Part shown: positions 43,688 to 53,714 of the stretch, piece after piece
How the letters are laid out: every line of letters starts with the position of its first letter
Numbering within the stretch: position 1 is the first letter of the stretch
Assembly: GCF_004006295.1 (NCBI RefSeq)
Contig: NZ_CP026095.1
Coordinates: forward strand, 916,001 to 980,000
Source: Peribacillus asahii
Lineage (GTDB): Bacteria; Bacillota; Bacilli; Bacillales; DSM-1321
Direction of reading: 5' to 3'
Length of the DNA: 64,000 nt
The notes under the pieces: model-generated
Database searches by the model: none
What the model was told of the DNA's origin: nothing
What the model saw: the letters and a program-made list of their open reading frames with translations, nothing else
Made by a program: the position numbers and the translations under genes

Positions 43688-46600
43688 GTGACGCTTCGTT
43701 TTTTATTGGGGAGATCCGGGACCGGGAAGACGTCTTTTATGTTAGACGAAATCCGAAGTACATTAGCTCATCATCCAGAAGGAAACCCTATCATCTATCT
43801 TGTTCCCGATCAGATGACATTTTTGTCTGAATATAAATTAATTAAGACACCAGGACTTGAAGGAATGATTCGGGCTCAAGTGTTCAGCTTTAGTCGACTT
43901 GCTTGGCGCGTCCTTCAAGAAACAGGAGGAATGAGCCGTATTCACTTAGATAGCGTAGGGGTGAATATGCTTATTCGTAAAATTATGGAGGAAAAGAAAG
44001 AAGAGCTGAAGGTTTTTCGACGCTCTGCAGACAAGCAGGGGTTTGTTACGCAAATGGAGCAGATGCTCGTTGAGTTTAAGCGCTGTTGTATACAGCCGGA
44101 ACAATTGCAAAGTTTTTTAGAACAGTCAGCTGCAACAAGCGGTGTCATTCAAGATAAATTACACGATTTAGAATTAATTTATCAATCGTTTGAAGAGAAA
44201 TTGATGGACAAATACCTTCAATCCGAGGATTACTTTACGCTATTGATTGAAAAACTAGCAGATTCTTCTTATATCGCGAATGCACAAATTTATGTCGATG
44301 GCTTTTATAGTTTGACTCAACAAGAGCTGCTTATTCTTGAAGAAATGATGAAAAGAGGTTGCTCTGTTACGGTCGCTTTAACGCTGGATCGACCTTATTC
44401 ATCGATGCCGCCGGATCCTCTAGAACTGTTTAGACAAACCGGGACAACGTATTATGAGATTTATCAAACAGCGCTTCGATTAGGCGTGCCGATTGAAGCA
44501 GACAAGGTCTTCACAGAAGTTGGTCGCTTTAGTGAAAATCCTGTATTGAAACATTTAGAGCAGCATTTTGCAGTGCGGCCTGTTCGTCCATATGAGAGTC
44601 CAGCGAACGTAATGGTATCGCAGGCGGTCAATCGACGTGCCGAAGTGGAGGGGGTTGCGAGAACAATTGTGAAGCTCGTTCGGGATGAGGAGTATCGCTT
44701 TAGAGATATCGCCGTTTTAATGCGAAATGGCGAGGCTTACCGAGATATTATTCAAACCGTTTTTCGAGACTATGAGATTCCGCTTTTTATAGATTCTAAA
44801 CGCAAGATGTTACATCACCCTCTTATTGAACTCATTCGTTCGACATTAGACATTTTGACAAGCAACTGGCGTTATGAACCGGTATTTCAGGCGATTAAGA
44901 CGGAATTGCTTTTTCCATTAGAGAAGAATAGCGACTTGATGCGTGAACAGGTCGATCGTCTGGAGAATTATGTGTTATCCCGAGGGATTAAAGGGGAGAA
45001 ATGGACATCAAAAGAGAGATGGACCTATCGTCGTTTTCGTGGCTTAGAGCTTGAGGAACGATCTCAGACGGATAAAGAAAGGCAAATAGAAGAAGAACTA
45101 AATGAGCTGAAGCAATGGTTTACCGCACCGATTCTAACGTTATCACGCAGGATAAATCGAGCGGAAACTGCAAAAGAATTATCCGAAGCGCTCTATTTAT
45201 ATTTAGAAGATATCCGTGCCGCAGAGCAATTAGAAAAATTAAGACAAGCAGCTGAAGAAGCTGGCGATTTAGTCGCAGCACGAGAACATGAACAAGCATG
45301 GAATGCGGTCATCGATTTACTCGATCAATTTGTAGAGCTGTTAAGTGAAGAGCAGATGTCATTAAAAGCATTTGCCCTCATTATTGAAGCAGGGCTTGAT
45401 TCATTGAATTTTTCATTAGTTCCGCAGGCGATGGATCAAGTGATTATCGCCAACTTAGATTTATCTCGTTTGGATGATGTAAAAGCAGCCTTTATTATTG
45501 GATTAAATGATGGAGTGTTACCAGGGAAGGCACCTGCTGAAGGGATTTTTTCAGATCAAGACAGAGAGACGCTGCTTGCAAACGGTCTGGAAGTGGCGCC
45601 AAGCTCAAAGATTCGGTTATTAGATGAGGAGTTTATTGCGTATAAGGCTTTTAGTACCCCTTCTCATTTGCTTTACGTATCTTATCCGTTAGCGGATGAG
45701 GAAGGGAAAGCATTATTACCGTCTTCTTATATAAAGCGTATTTCTGATGTTATTCCGCATATTCATGCTAACTTGTACAGCAACGATCCTTTTGATGGAT
45801 CTCCAACTGAGCAAGCTGATTTTATTGTGAATATGGAAGTTGCTTTATCTCATCTAACGTCACAATTACAGCTTAAGAAACGGAATTATCCGATGCACCC
45901 GCTATGGTGGGATGTTTATAATGCATTGATGGATGATGAATATATGAAAAACGAGACATCGCGTGTCCTATCGAGTATCTTCTATGAAAATCAAGCTAAG
46001 AAGCTATCGTCAGAAACAACGAAACAATTATATGGCGAAAGTATTATGACGAGTGTTTCTCGAATGGAGATGTTTAATAGCTGTCCATTTTCTCATTTTG
46101 CGGCACATGGATTAAAGCTGCGTGAGCGGCAAGTTTTTAGACTGGACGCACCTGATATTGGGGAAATGTTCCATGGAGCGTTGAAGATCATTTCTGATTA
46201 TCTATATGAACATGCTATTTCATGGGCAGCATTGACGAAAGATCAATGTTTAACGCTAGCGAGAAAAGCGGTGGAGACGCTCGCTCCTAAATTGCAAAAT
46301 CAAATTTTGCTTAGTTCTAATCGTCATCATTATTTAAAACGAAAATTAGAACAGGTTATTGGCCGAGCTTCCATTGTGTTAAGTGAACAAGCGAAATTAA
46401 GCGGCTTTGCTCCAATTGGTTTAGAGCTAGGATTTGGAAAAAATGAAACGTTGCCGCCCCTTTCATTTTCATTACAGAACGGGACACAGATGGAATTGAT
46501 TGGCCGAATTGACCGCGTGGATAAAGCCGAGGAGAGCAACGGTATTTTCTTACGTGTATTGGATTATAAGTCTAGTGAGAAAGATTTGAGCTTAACGGAA

Positions 46601-47179
46601 GTGTATTACGGCTTAGCGTTGCAAATGTTAACTTACCTTGATATCGTTGTCACGCATTCCAGTTCTCTAATTGGAACAGAAGCGCTTCCTGCTGGGGTTC
46701 TGTATTTCCATATGCATAATCCGGTCATTAAATCTAAAGGAATGTTAAGTCTTGATCAAATAGAAGAAGAAATGTTTAAAAGCTTTAAAATGAAAGGTCT
46801 TATTTTAGGAGATACCAATGTAATTCAACTAATGGACCAATCCCTTGAAGTAGGGGCATCTAGTAAATCTCATATTATTCCAGCTAGCCTTAAAAAGGAT
46901 GGAACGGTGTCCGCTACGTCCAAAATTGCAAGTCGTGATGAATTTTCTCTCCTGCAAAAGCATGTTCGTCACATTTATGAAAATGCGGGTAATAAAATGG
47001 TAAACGGAGATGTCGGAATCGCTCCTTATAAATTGAAAGACCGTACACCATGTAAATATTGTTCATTTAAAACAGTTTGTCAGTTTGATTCATCATTAGA
47101 AGACAATGAATACCGAACGTTAACAGATAAGAAGCAAAAAGATGTCTTAGCGTTGCTGAGAGAGGGGGTAGAGGTGTGA
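43688..47179 (+). CDS. addB: ATP-dependent helicase/nuclease subunit B, AddB
   Basis: 1163 residues, GTG start with GGAGGG 8-10 bases upstream. Walker A GRSGTGKTS near residue 8 in a degenerate helicase fold. A RecB-type nuclease domain at the C-terminus has VLDYKSSEKD near 960. Fe-S cluster cysteines: NSCPFSHF near 798 and the triplet C-K-Y-C-S-F-K-T-V-C near 1118. AddB recognises Chi and cuts the 5' strand in double-strand-break repair. Overlaps addA by 4 bases. Confidence 0.96.
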   Translation: MTLRFLLGRSGTGKTSFMLDEIRSTLAHHPEGNPIIYLVPDQMTFLSEYKLIKTPGLEGMIRAQVFSFSRLAWRVLQETGGMSRIHLDSVGVNMLIRKIMEEKKEELKVFRRSADKQGFVTQMEQMLVEFKRCCIQPEQLQSFLEQSAATSGVIQDKLHDLELIYQSFEEKLMDKYLQSEDYFTLLIEKLADSSYIANAQIYVDGFYSLTQQELLILEEMMKRGCSVTVALTLDRPYSSMPPDPLELFRQTGTTYYEIYQTALRLGVPIEADKVFTEVGRFSENPVLKHLEQHFAVRPVRPYESPANVMVSQAVNRRAEVEGVARTIVKLVRDEEYRFRDIAVLMRNGEAYRDIIQTVFRDYEIPLFIDSKRKMLHHPLIELIRSTLDILTSNWRYEPVFQAIKTELLFPLEKNSDLMREQVDRLENYVLSRGIKGEKWTSKERWTYRRFRGLELEERSQTDKERQIEEELNELKQWFTAPILTLSRRINRAETAKELSEALYLYLEDIRAAEQLEKLRQAAEEAGDLVAAREHEQAWNAVIDLLDQFVELLSEEQMSLKAFALIIEAGLDSLNFSLVPQAMDQVIIANLDLSRLDDVKAAFIIGLNDGVLPGKAPAEGIFSDQDRETLLANGLEVAPSSKIRLLDEEFIAYKAFSTPSHLLYVSYPLADEEGKALLPSSYIKRISDVIPHIHANLYSNDPFDGSPTEQADFIVNMEVALSHLTSQLQLKKRNYPMHPLWWDVYNALMDDEYMKNETSRVLSSIFYENQAKKLSSETTKQLYGESIMTSVSRMEMFNSCPFSHFAAHGLKLRERQVFRLDAPDIGEMFHGALKIISDYLYEHAISWAALTKDQCLTLARKAVETLAPKLQNQILLSSNRHHYLKRKLEQVIGRASIVLSEQAKLSGFAPIGLELGFGKNETLPPLSFSLQNGTQMELIGRIDRVDKAEESNGIFLRVLDYKSSEKDLSLTEVYYGLALQMLTYLDIVVTHSSSLIGTEALPAGVLYFHMHNPVIKSKGMLSLDQIEEEMFKSFKMKGLILGDTNVIQLMDQSLEVGASSKSHIIPASLKKDGTVSATSKIASRDEFSLLQKHVRHIYENAGNKMVNGDVGIAPYKLKDRTPCKYCSFKTVCQFDSSLEDNEYRTLTDKKQKDVLALLREGVEV

Positions 47180-50100
47180 GTAAAACAATCATTCCTGAGA
47201 AGCCAGTGGAGGTGACGTGGACAGACGATCAATGGAAGGCGATTTGGGCGAAAGATCAGGACATATTAGTCGCGGCTGCGGCTGGGTCCGGGAAAACAGC
47301 TGTACTAGTCAATCGGATTATCCAAAAAATCCTTTCTGAAGACGATCCAATGGATGTGGATGAATTACTAGTCGTGACATTTACGAATGCGTCCGCTGCT
47401 GAAATGCGTCATCGTATTAGTGAAGCGCTTGAACAAGCCATTGCTCAAAATCCTAGTTCACAGCACCTTCGTAAACAGCTAAGCTTAATCAATCGAGCGT
47501 CTATTTCTACACTACATTCCTTTTGTTTAGAAGTGATTCGTCAATATTATTACGAAATTGATATTGACCCAGGGTTCCGGATTGCTGATTCTACAGAGAT
47601 AGAATTGCTTCGGGATGAAGTGATGGAAGAGCTATTTGAAGAGCATTATGGTCGCAGTGATAATGAGGAATTTTTCCGATTAGTGGATGCGTTTACGAGC
47701 GACCGAAGCGATGCGGATTTGCAACAAATTGTACGCTCTTTACATGATTTCTCCCGTTCGCATCCGAATCCAAATCAATGGCTGGATGAAGCGGCTGAGA
47801 TGTATGACCTTTCAGATGATGCGACAATTGAAGATTTACCATTTATCCATGCGTTACGATTTGATATCGCGTTACAATTGGATAAAGCGAAAGATTTATT
47901 GGAAAGAGCGTTAGATTTAACAAAGGTGCCAGGGGGTCCGGCACCACGCGTGGAAAATTATCGAGCAGATTTAGAAATGATTGCAGCGTTATCTCAGGCG
48001 AATGAAACATCGTGGTATACATTGCATGAGGCGATTCAAAACGTTTCTTTTACAACGGCTAAGCGCTGTTCAGGAGCGGACTTTATAAAAGAAATTGTCG
48101 ATGAAGCGACGAAGCATCGTGATAAAGCGAAAAAAATCGTGAAAACATTACAAGAAGAATTGTTTGTTCGAAAACCGGAAAGTTATCTTCGTGATATACG
48201 AGAACTGAAGAGCTATGTCGAAACATTAGTGTTACTGGTTAAGCAGTTTGATGCTGGTTTTTTTGCAGCGAAAACGGAAAAAAATCTGGTGGATTTCTCC
48301 GATTTAGAGCATTTTTGTTTAGAGATTTTAACGAAAGAGCTTGAACATGGTGAAAGAAAACCATCAGACGTTGCGTTAGCTTATCGTAAGCAATTTAAAG
48401 AAGTGCTTGTGGATGAGTACCAAGATGTCAACCTCGTTCAAGAATCGATTTTATCGTTAGTGACAGCGGACGGCGAGCACAGTGGAAATATGTTCATGGT
48501 GGGTGATGTTAAGCAATCTATCTATCGTTTTCGATTAGCCGAACCAAATCTATTTCTCGGCAAATACACTCGCTTTACTCATGATGGTCAAGAGTCAGGA
48601 CTGCGGATTGATTTAAATCAGAATTTCCGCAGTCGTACGGAAGTATTAGATGGGACAAACTTTTTATTTCAACAGTTGATGGGAATCAAGGTCGGAGAGA
48701 TTGAGTATGATGAAGACGCACAATTGAAAAAAGGAGCACCATATCCTGAGGATCAATCGTTTCCTATTGAGTTATATGTCGTAGATGGCGCGCCAAGTGA
48801 GGACGAGAGTTTATCAGATTCTTCTGAGTCAACAGCTGAATTCGAGTCGGAAGAATTAGAAAAGGCGCAATTAGAAGCACGTATGATGGCAAAGTTGATT
48901 AAACAAGCTATCAATGAAAAACAATCAATCTATGATCCGAAAACGAAGCAGCATCGTGCGATACAATATCGAGATATTGTCATTTTGCTGCGCTCTATGC
49001 CATGGGCCCCGCAAATTATGGAGGAATTTAAGAAGCAGGGAATTCCGGTTTATGCGAATTTATCGACCGGCTATTTTGAGGCGACAGAAGTGGCGATTAT
49101 GCTTTCGTTATTAAAAGTGATTGATAATCCGCAGCAAGATATTCCGCTCGCTTCTGTATTGCGTTCACCGATTGTTGGACTAGATGAAGAGCAAATGGCC
49201 AAAATCCGCACGTTCCATTCAGGAAGTTATTATGAAGCACTAGCTGCTTTTTATCGTCAAGGCGATGTGAATGAACAGACAGGCTTATATGAACAAGTGG
49301 CTGCCTTTTATCAGAAGCTTGTGAAGTGGAGAAAGCTTGCCAAGCAAGAATCATTGTCAGATTTAATTTGGCTATTATATCGCGAAACGAGATTTTATGA
49401 TTTTGTTGGGGGCATGCCAGGTGGAAAGCAGCGTCAAGCGAATTTGAGAGCCTTTTATGATCGCGCTAGACAATATGAGTCCAGTTCATTCCGTGGTTTA
49501 TTCCGTTTTTTACGTTTTATTGAAAGAATGCAAGAGCGCGGTGATGATTTAGGAGCTGCCAGGGCACTTGGAGAACAAGAGGATGTCGTTCGACTGATGA
49601 CGATTCATTCTTCAAAAGGTTTAGAGTTCCCTGTTGTGTTTATTGCTGGTCTTTCGAAGCAATTTAATATGATGGACTTACGCAAATCCTACTTGTTGGA
49701 TAAGGAGTTCGGGTTTGCAGCGAAATATGTAAATCCAGAGCTTCGAATTACGTATCCATCGTTACCGCAGCTTGCTTTCAAGAAGAAAAAACAATTAGAG
49801 CTGATTGCCGAGGAAATGCGCGTCTTGTATGTGGCTTTAACAAGGGCAAAGGAGAAGCTGTATTTAATTGCAAGCGTCAATAATGCAGAGAAGAGCTTGA
49901 ACAGTTGGGGGAGCAATGCCTCTCATGCTGACTGGCTTTTAAAGGATTATACTCGCGCAGGGGCGAAAAGCTATCTCGATTGGATTGGACCAGCTCTCAT
50001 TCGCCATCAAGATGGTCAAAGATTAATGGAGGATCATGTTCCTAACCGTTTGAATGAAGAGATTACTTTTCATGCGTCTCAATGGATGATCTCCATCGTT

Positions 50101-50934
50101 CGAAGTGAAGAACTGATGGGAGTGGACGAAGAGGAGCTAGCGGAAGATTCATGGCTAGAACAAGTGAAGCAATCTAAGAAAGTAGATAGTACGTCGGAAT
50201 ATACGAGATTGATTGAGGACAATCTACATTGGAGCTATCCGCAAATAAATGCAGCCACTCATCGCTCTAAGCAATCTGTTTCGGAATTGAAACGCAGATT
50301 TGAATTAGCTGATGATCATAGTGCGACAGAGTTGATTAAGTCGTTTAGTCGACCGATTACAAAGCGGCCGGCTTTTATGCAAGAAAAGTCATTAACACCA
50401 GCTGAAAAAGGAACGATTGTTCATTTAGTCATGCAGCATCTCGATATAACAGCTGACATAACCGTCGACTATATTGAACAATTATTGACGGATTTAATTC
50501 AGCGTGAGCTGTTAACCGAAGAACAGCGAGTGGCGGTCGATTCACACATTATTATTCAGTTCTTTCAAACGGAAATTGGTCAGCGATTGAAAAAGGCGGC
50601 TACTGTACGTCGAGAAGTGCCTTTTATGATGTCGTTACCTGCTCATATTGCGTATCCTGATTGGGATGAAGGAGAAGAAGAGGTACTCGTCCAAGGTGTC
50701 ATTGATTGTTTATTTGAAGATGAACAAGGGCTTGTGCTGTTAGATTATAAAACAGATGCCATTACCGGCCGTTTTTCAAATGGATTTGAGGGAGCTAAAG
50801 ACATTCTTGCCGAACGCTATCAAACACAGCTTCAATTATATAAAAGGGCAGTCGAAGGAATTTTGCATAAAAAAGTAACAAAGTGTTATTTATTTTTCTT
50901 TGATGGTGCACATTTATTAGAGATGGAAGAGTGA
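47176..50934 (+). CDS. addA: ATP-dependent helicase/nuclease subunit A, AddA
   Basis: 1252 residues. UvrD-type helicase motifs: AAAAGSGKTAVLV (I), VDEYQDVNLVQ (II), GDVKQSIYRFRLAEP (III), VRLMTIHSSKGLEFPVVF (V) and EEMRVLYVALTRAKEKLYL (VI). C-terminal RecB-family nuclease motif LVLLDYKTDAI near 1188. It drives 3'-5' translocation and end resection with AddB. Start overlap GTGA with addB implies coupled translation. In B. subtilis sbcD/sbcC follow; not here. Confidence 0.97.
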   Translation: MSKTIIPEKPVEVTWTDDQWKAIWAKDQDILVAAAAGSGKTAVLVNRIIQKILSEDDPMDVDELLVVTFTNASAAEMRHRISEALEQAIAQNPSSQHLRKQLSLINRASISTLHSFCLEVIRQYYYEIDIDPGFRIADSTEIELLRDEVMEELFEEHYGRSDNEEFFRLVDAFTSDRSDADLQQIVRSLHDFSRSHPNPNQWLDEAAEMYDLSDDATIEDLPFIHALRFDIALQLDKAKDLLERALDLTKVPGGPAPRVENYRADLEMIAALSQANETSWYTLHEAIQNVSFTTAKRCSGADFIKEIVDEATKHRDKAKKIVKTLQEELFVRKPESYLRDIRELKSYVETLVLLVKQFDAGFFAAKTEKNLVDFSDLEHFCLEILTKELEHGERKPSDVALAYRKQFKEVLVDEYQDVNLVQESILSLVTADGEHSGNMFMVGDVKQSIYRFRLAEPNLFLGKYTRFTHDGQESGLRIDLNQNFRSRTEVLDGTNFLFQQLMGIKVGEIEYDEDAQLKKGAPYPEDQSFPIELYVVDGAPSEDESLSDSSESTAEFESEELEKAQLEARMMAKLIKQAINEKQSIYDPKTKQHRAIQYRDIVILLRSMPWAPQIMEEFKKQGIPVYANLSTGYFEATEVAIMLSLLKVIDNPQQDIPLASVLRSPIVGLDEEQMAKIRTFHSGSYYEALAAFYRQGDVNEQTGLYEQVAAFYQKLVKWRKLAKQESLSDLIWLLYRETRFYDFVGGMPGGKQRQANLRAFYDRARQYESSSFRGLFRFLRFIERMQERGDDLGAARALGEQEDVVRLMTIHSSKGLEFPVVFIAGLSKQFNMMDLRKSYLLDKEFGFAAKYVNPELRITYPSLPQLAFKKKKQLELIAEEMRVLYVALTRAKEKLYLIASVNNAEKSLNSWGSNASHADWLLKDYTRAGAKSYLDWIGPALIRHQDGQRLMEDHVPNRLNEEITFHASQWMISIVRSEELMGVDEEELAEDSWLEQVKQSKKVDSTSEYTRLIEDNLHWSYPQINAATHRSKQSVSELKRRFELADDHSATELIKSFSRPITKRPAFMQEKSLTPAEKGTIVHLVMQHLDITADITVDYIEQLLTDLIQRELLTEEQRVAVDSHIIIQFFQTEIGQRLKKAATVRREVPFMMSLPAHIAYPDWDEGEEEVLVQGVIDCLFEDEQGLVLLDYKTDAITGRFSNGFEGAKDILAERYQTQLQLYKRAVEGILHKKVTKCYLFFFDGAHLLEMEE

Positions 50935-51018
50935 GTGTTCTGAAGCAGAAGATGTTCTGGTAAAATAAAAAGAAACTTGCATTAATGAACGGCTTATAGC
51001 TTATAAAAAAGGACGTAA

Positions 51019-51055
51019 ACAAAGCAATTGAAGGAGAGTGCTTCAATTGCTTTGT
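51019..51055 (+). terminator. Perfect 15-bp hairpin after addAB
   Basis: ACAAAGCAATTGAAG / CTTCAATTGCTTTGT with a 7-base loop. No good T-tract follows, so it may be a weak terminator or a different RNA element. Confidence 0.5.
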
Positions 51056-51095
51056 ACTTGTGCTAAGAGTTAAATAAGGAGGGATTTGGATATCG

Positions 51096-51749
51096 ATGAA
51101 AGTTGTTGCACTCAATATTGGGAAACCAATAACGGTAGAATATAACGGGAAAGCATTAACAACAGGCATATTTAAAACGCCAAGCCTTGAACCAGTTTTT
51201 CTTAGGAAGCTCAATTTTGAAGGAGATGGACAGGCTGATTTGGTGAATCACGGCGGAGAGGATAAAGCTGTTTGTGCTTATCCGTACGAGCATTATGCTT
51301 ATTGGGAACAAACAATAAACAAGGACCTGGGAAGTAGCGCGTTTGGAGAAAACCTTACGCTGCAAGGGATGTTAGAACGGGATATACATATAGGAGATAT
51401 TTATCAAGTAGGAGAAGCAGTTGTTCAGGTGAGTCAGCCGAGAGAACCTTGCTTTAAAGTCGCGAAGAAACATGGGGTGTCTGATTTAGCTCTACAAGTT
51501 CAAAATACGGGTTACACAGGCTATTACTTTAGAGTGTTACAAGAAGGATGGGTTCAACCAAATTCCGAAGTTGAATTAATCGAGAAAGATGGTAATCAAA
51601 TATCGATTCAGTTTGCTAATAACATTATGCACCATGATAAAAGCAATAAAGAAGCGATCCAACAAATTTTAGCGGTTGAGGCACTTTCCGACAGCTGGAG
51701 AAAGACGTTTCATAAACGTTTAGCAGGGATAGAAACAGATATAAAGTGA
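51096..51749 (+). CDS. MOSC domain protein (YflK/YiiM-like)
   Basis: 217 residues. MOSC domain about 30-165 with FEGDGQADLVNHGGEDKAVCAYPYEHYAYW, FGENLTLQGM and the conserved cysteine in SQPREPCFKVAKKHG, followed by a C-terminal 3-alpha region. Family enzymes handle molybdenum-cofactor sulfur or reduce N-hydroxylated compounds. RBS GGAGGG is good. Its TGA stop lies in the first bases of a repeat copy (GTGAAACTT), so insertion of that element set or replaced the stop. Confidence 0.9.
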   Translation: MKVVALNIGKPITVEYNGKALTTGIFKTPSLEPVFLRKLNFEGDGQADLVNHGGEDKAVCAYPYEHYAYWEQTINKDLGSSAFGENLTLQGMLERDIHIGDIYQVGEAVVQVSQPREPCFKVAKKHGVSDLALQVQNTGYTGYYFRVLQEGWVQPNSEVELIEKDGNQISIQFANNIMHHDKSNKEAIQQILAVEALSDSWRKTFHKRLAGIETDIK

Positions 51750-51803
51750 AACTTCCATCAGTGGGGGGTCTTATTGTCTTACTGCCCGTTAAGTGTGGGA
51801 TAA
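51746..51803 (+). repeat. Deletion copy of the 9654 element, 58 bp
   Basis: The left 23 bases (GTGAAACTTCCATCAGTGGG and three more G) are joined through TCTTATTGTCTT to the right end ACTGCCCGTTAAGTGTGGGA-TAAAA. The ~300-base middle is absent. It overlaps the MOSC stop codon. Confidence 0.75.
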
Positions 51804-51837
51804 AAGCAAGGCTGGAAGGGACACATTAACACATTGT

Positions 51838-51874
51838 AAAAACGCTTGGTTAATTAGGTGAACCAAGCGTTTTT
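51838..51874. terminator. Bidirectional terminator MOSC/gerPF
   Basis: AAAAACGCTTGGTT / AACCAAGCGTTTTT, 14-bp perfect stem. Confidence 0.88.
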
Positions 51875-51906
51875 ACGTATTATCAATATGAGTTAGTTAA
51901 AATTTT

Positions 51907-52125
51907 TTAATTATTTCCGGCAATTGGTTGGTCAACACCGTTAACATCGAGAACGTTGGTTCCGTTAATCGCGCTAACTGTGGCAATGATTGCTCCAGTA
52001 TTAGAGGCACCAGAGCCGGTTATTGTTTTAGAGGCCGATTTTGGAGAAATTACTGCGGCGTCTCCAAATTGCAGAGTTCCTGAGCCCATATGAGAAATTT
52101 GAATAGGACCTGTAATTGCAGGCAT
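51907..52125 (-). CDS. gerPF: Spore germination protein GerPF
   Basis: 72 residues from the ATG at 52125 (AAGGGG lies 9-10 bases upstream; an ATG nine bases earlier abuts that site). GerPA/GerPF-type sequence: MPAITGPIQISHMGSGTLQFGDAAVISPKSASKT and SGASNTGAI. GerP proteins help germinants pass the spore coat. Last gene of the gerP operon, followed by a terminator. Confidence 0.9.
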   Translation of the reverse strand: MPAITGPIQISHMGSGTLQFGDAAVISPKSASKTITGSGASNTGAIIATVSAINGTNVLDVNGVDQPIAGNN

Positions 52126-52151
52126 AATAAACATCCCCTTTTTTCTAGTTT

Positions 52152-52559
52152 TTATTCTGCTTTCTTTGTTGAACCTGGCTTATTTTTCATTTCAGTGTCA
52201 CTAAGTTGTCGAGTATGATGAATTTTTGATTTCATTCGTATATGTCCTACGTTTCCAAGACCAGCGACGGAGCTGGTCGAAATAGCGTTTATATAAATAT
52301 TACCTGTTTCAATAAATGGACAAAGATGATTAAATCGCATTTGAATAGGTTCGGTGATGATCGGGAGAGTCAAGGGGCGCGAAAAAATTTTGTAATCACT
52401 AAAATCATCGTCGCGTTCATAGAGAATCTCGCTTCTTCGCTGAACAGCAAGTGCGTGGACTGTCCCGTCGATATAAGAGCAGTCACCAATTTGTAGAGTG
52501 GAACCCAAAATAATAGAAGTAGCCTCCAATGATCTGGATTTGGAAATTCGTTGAAACAT
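52152..52559 (-). CDS. gerPE: Spore germination protein GerPE
   Basis: 135 residues. The start FQRISKSRSLEATSIILGSTLQIGDCSYIDGTVHALAVQR and the centre FSRPLTLPIITEPIQMRFNHLCPFIETGNIYINAISTSSVAGLGNVGHIRMKSKIHHTRQL fit GerPE. Located between gerPD and gerPF, six bases after the gerPD stop. Coat-associated by analogy. Confidence 0.88.
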   Translation of the reverse strand: MFQRISKSRSLEATSIILGSTLQIGDCSYIDGTVHALAVQRRSEILYERDDDFSDYKIFSRPLTLPIITEPIQMRFNHLCPFIETGNIYINAISTSSVAGLGNVGHIRMKSKIHHTRQLSDTEMKNKPGSTKKAE

Positions 52560-52564
52560 ATCAA

Positions 52565-52741
52565 TTATGCCTTTGGTATTAGGGCGAGCGGTTTTATAAT
52601 AAGGGATTCTGGTGGTGTATCGAAAGCGGAAGATAGTTGAACGGTTTGTACATCCCCAATAAGAAATAAGGAAGAAGCTGCTACCCCATTAATATTAATA
52701 TTGTCTACACATAATTGATGATTAACCACATTAAACTCCAT
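52565..52741 (-). CDS. gerPD: Spore germination protein GerPD
   Basis: 58 residues, the exact GerPD length. Start MEFNVVNHQLCVDNININGV, then FLIGDVQTVQLSSAFDTPPESLIIKP, close to the recalled GerPD pattern (SSxFDTPPESLII). Its ATG at 52741 overlaps the gerPC 3' end by 11 bases. Confidence 0.9.
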   Translation of the reverse strand: MEFNVVNHQLCVDNININGVAASSLFLIGDVQTVQLSSAFDTPPESLIIKPLALIPKA

Positions 52742-53345
52742 TAGGTTGATTTCCTCCTGTCTGTCCTTTTGAATGGGTAATAAAATTCATGAGAGCCACT
52801 TGAATATCTGATTTTACCTTTTCGAACACTTTTTCTTTTAAATGTTCAAATTGATGCGGGGCGCGTTCAGTTGGTAAACTATGGTCAAAATACATATGAA
52901 TTCGTTGTTCGAGTTGACGTTCGACATCATTTTTGATGAAATCATGATACGTAGGATCAAGTGTAATGCCAACTTGAGATTCTGTAGCTTGAATCATTTC
53001 ATCTAATTGTGACATCAATTCTATAGTCATTTCTTTAACAATCTGCTCCCTTTTTGGAAATGGAAAAGATGCTGGTGATACAGGCTGATTATTAACGGCA
53101 AATTCATCGATATTATTTAAGTCACTCGGATTTAATCCTATATTTAATGTTCCATCAAGAGATTCCACTTTTAATTGATCGAATTTGTATTCGATTCGAT
53201 CGACATGAATCGGTGGCTTATTCTTTAGAACGGATATTTCTTCAGTTAGGCGTTTTACCTCTTGCTCAAGTTGCAGTATTCGTTTCTCTTGAGCTTCTAA
53301 GTAATGTTGCATTTGTTTAGAATAGGTATATAAATCATTGTTCAA
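52731..53345 (-). CDS. gerPC: Spore germination protein GerPC
   Basis: 204 residues. An N-terminal coiled coil (YSKQMQHYLEAQEKRILQLEQEVKRLTEEISVLKNK) precedes VDRIEYKFDQLKVESLDGTLNIGLNPSD, the conserved GerPC core, and a second helical region (about 105-195). Probably a structural partner in the GerP coat assembly. RBS AGGTGA. Confidence 0.9.
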   Translation of the reverse strand: MNNDLYTYSKQMQHYLEAQEKRILQLEQEVKRLTEEISVLKNKPPIHVDRIEYKFDQLKVESLDGTLNIGLNPSDLNNIDEFAVNNQPVSPASFPFPKREQIVKEMTIELMSQLDEMIQATESQVGITLDPTYHDFIKNDVERQLEQRIHMYFDHSLPTERAPHQFEHLKEKVFEKVKSDIQVALMNFITHSKGQTGGNQPNGV

Positions 53346-53449
53346 GAGTTAGTCACCTCAAACTTTCACTGAAGATTTTAATCATTTGATAATATATGCA
53401 AAAGTTTGATATAGGTGAACGCCTAGAAGAAATCTAGAACATTTTACTA

Positions 53450-53641
53450 TTAAAGTGGAACTAAGCTAATTTCACCACTAGGTTGTAATTGTGGTGCGGG
53501 CTCTGTGAAACCGCCTGTATTGGCTAATGAAGAGTATGGTTTAATAATGCCGGCACTACCGATTTGAAAAACAGAAGAGTTACTTATACCGCCAATTTTA
53601 ATCATATTGATTTGAATCGTTTGTTGGATATGAAAAATCAT
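53450..53641 (-). CDS. gerPB: Spore germination protein GerPB
   Basis: 63 residues. The start IFHIQQTIQINMIKIGGISNSSVFQIGSAGIIKPYSSLANTG is GerPB-like; the C-terminus is shorter than the B. subtilis protein as I recall it. AGGAGC-type RBS. Between gerPA and gerPC. Confidence 0.88.
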   Translation of the reverse strand: MIFHIQQTIQINMIKIGGISNSSVFQIGSAGIIKPYSSLANTGGFTEPAPQLQPSGEISLVPL

Positions 53642-53714
53642 TGTAAGCTCCTTTCTGATAGGCTATGTTAAACAATCTCGTGGATAAACGGATTTCTATA
53701 GCATAGCCTTCAGT

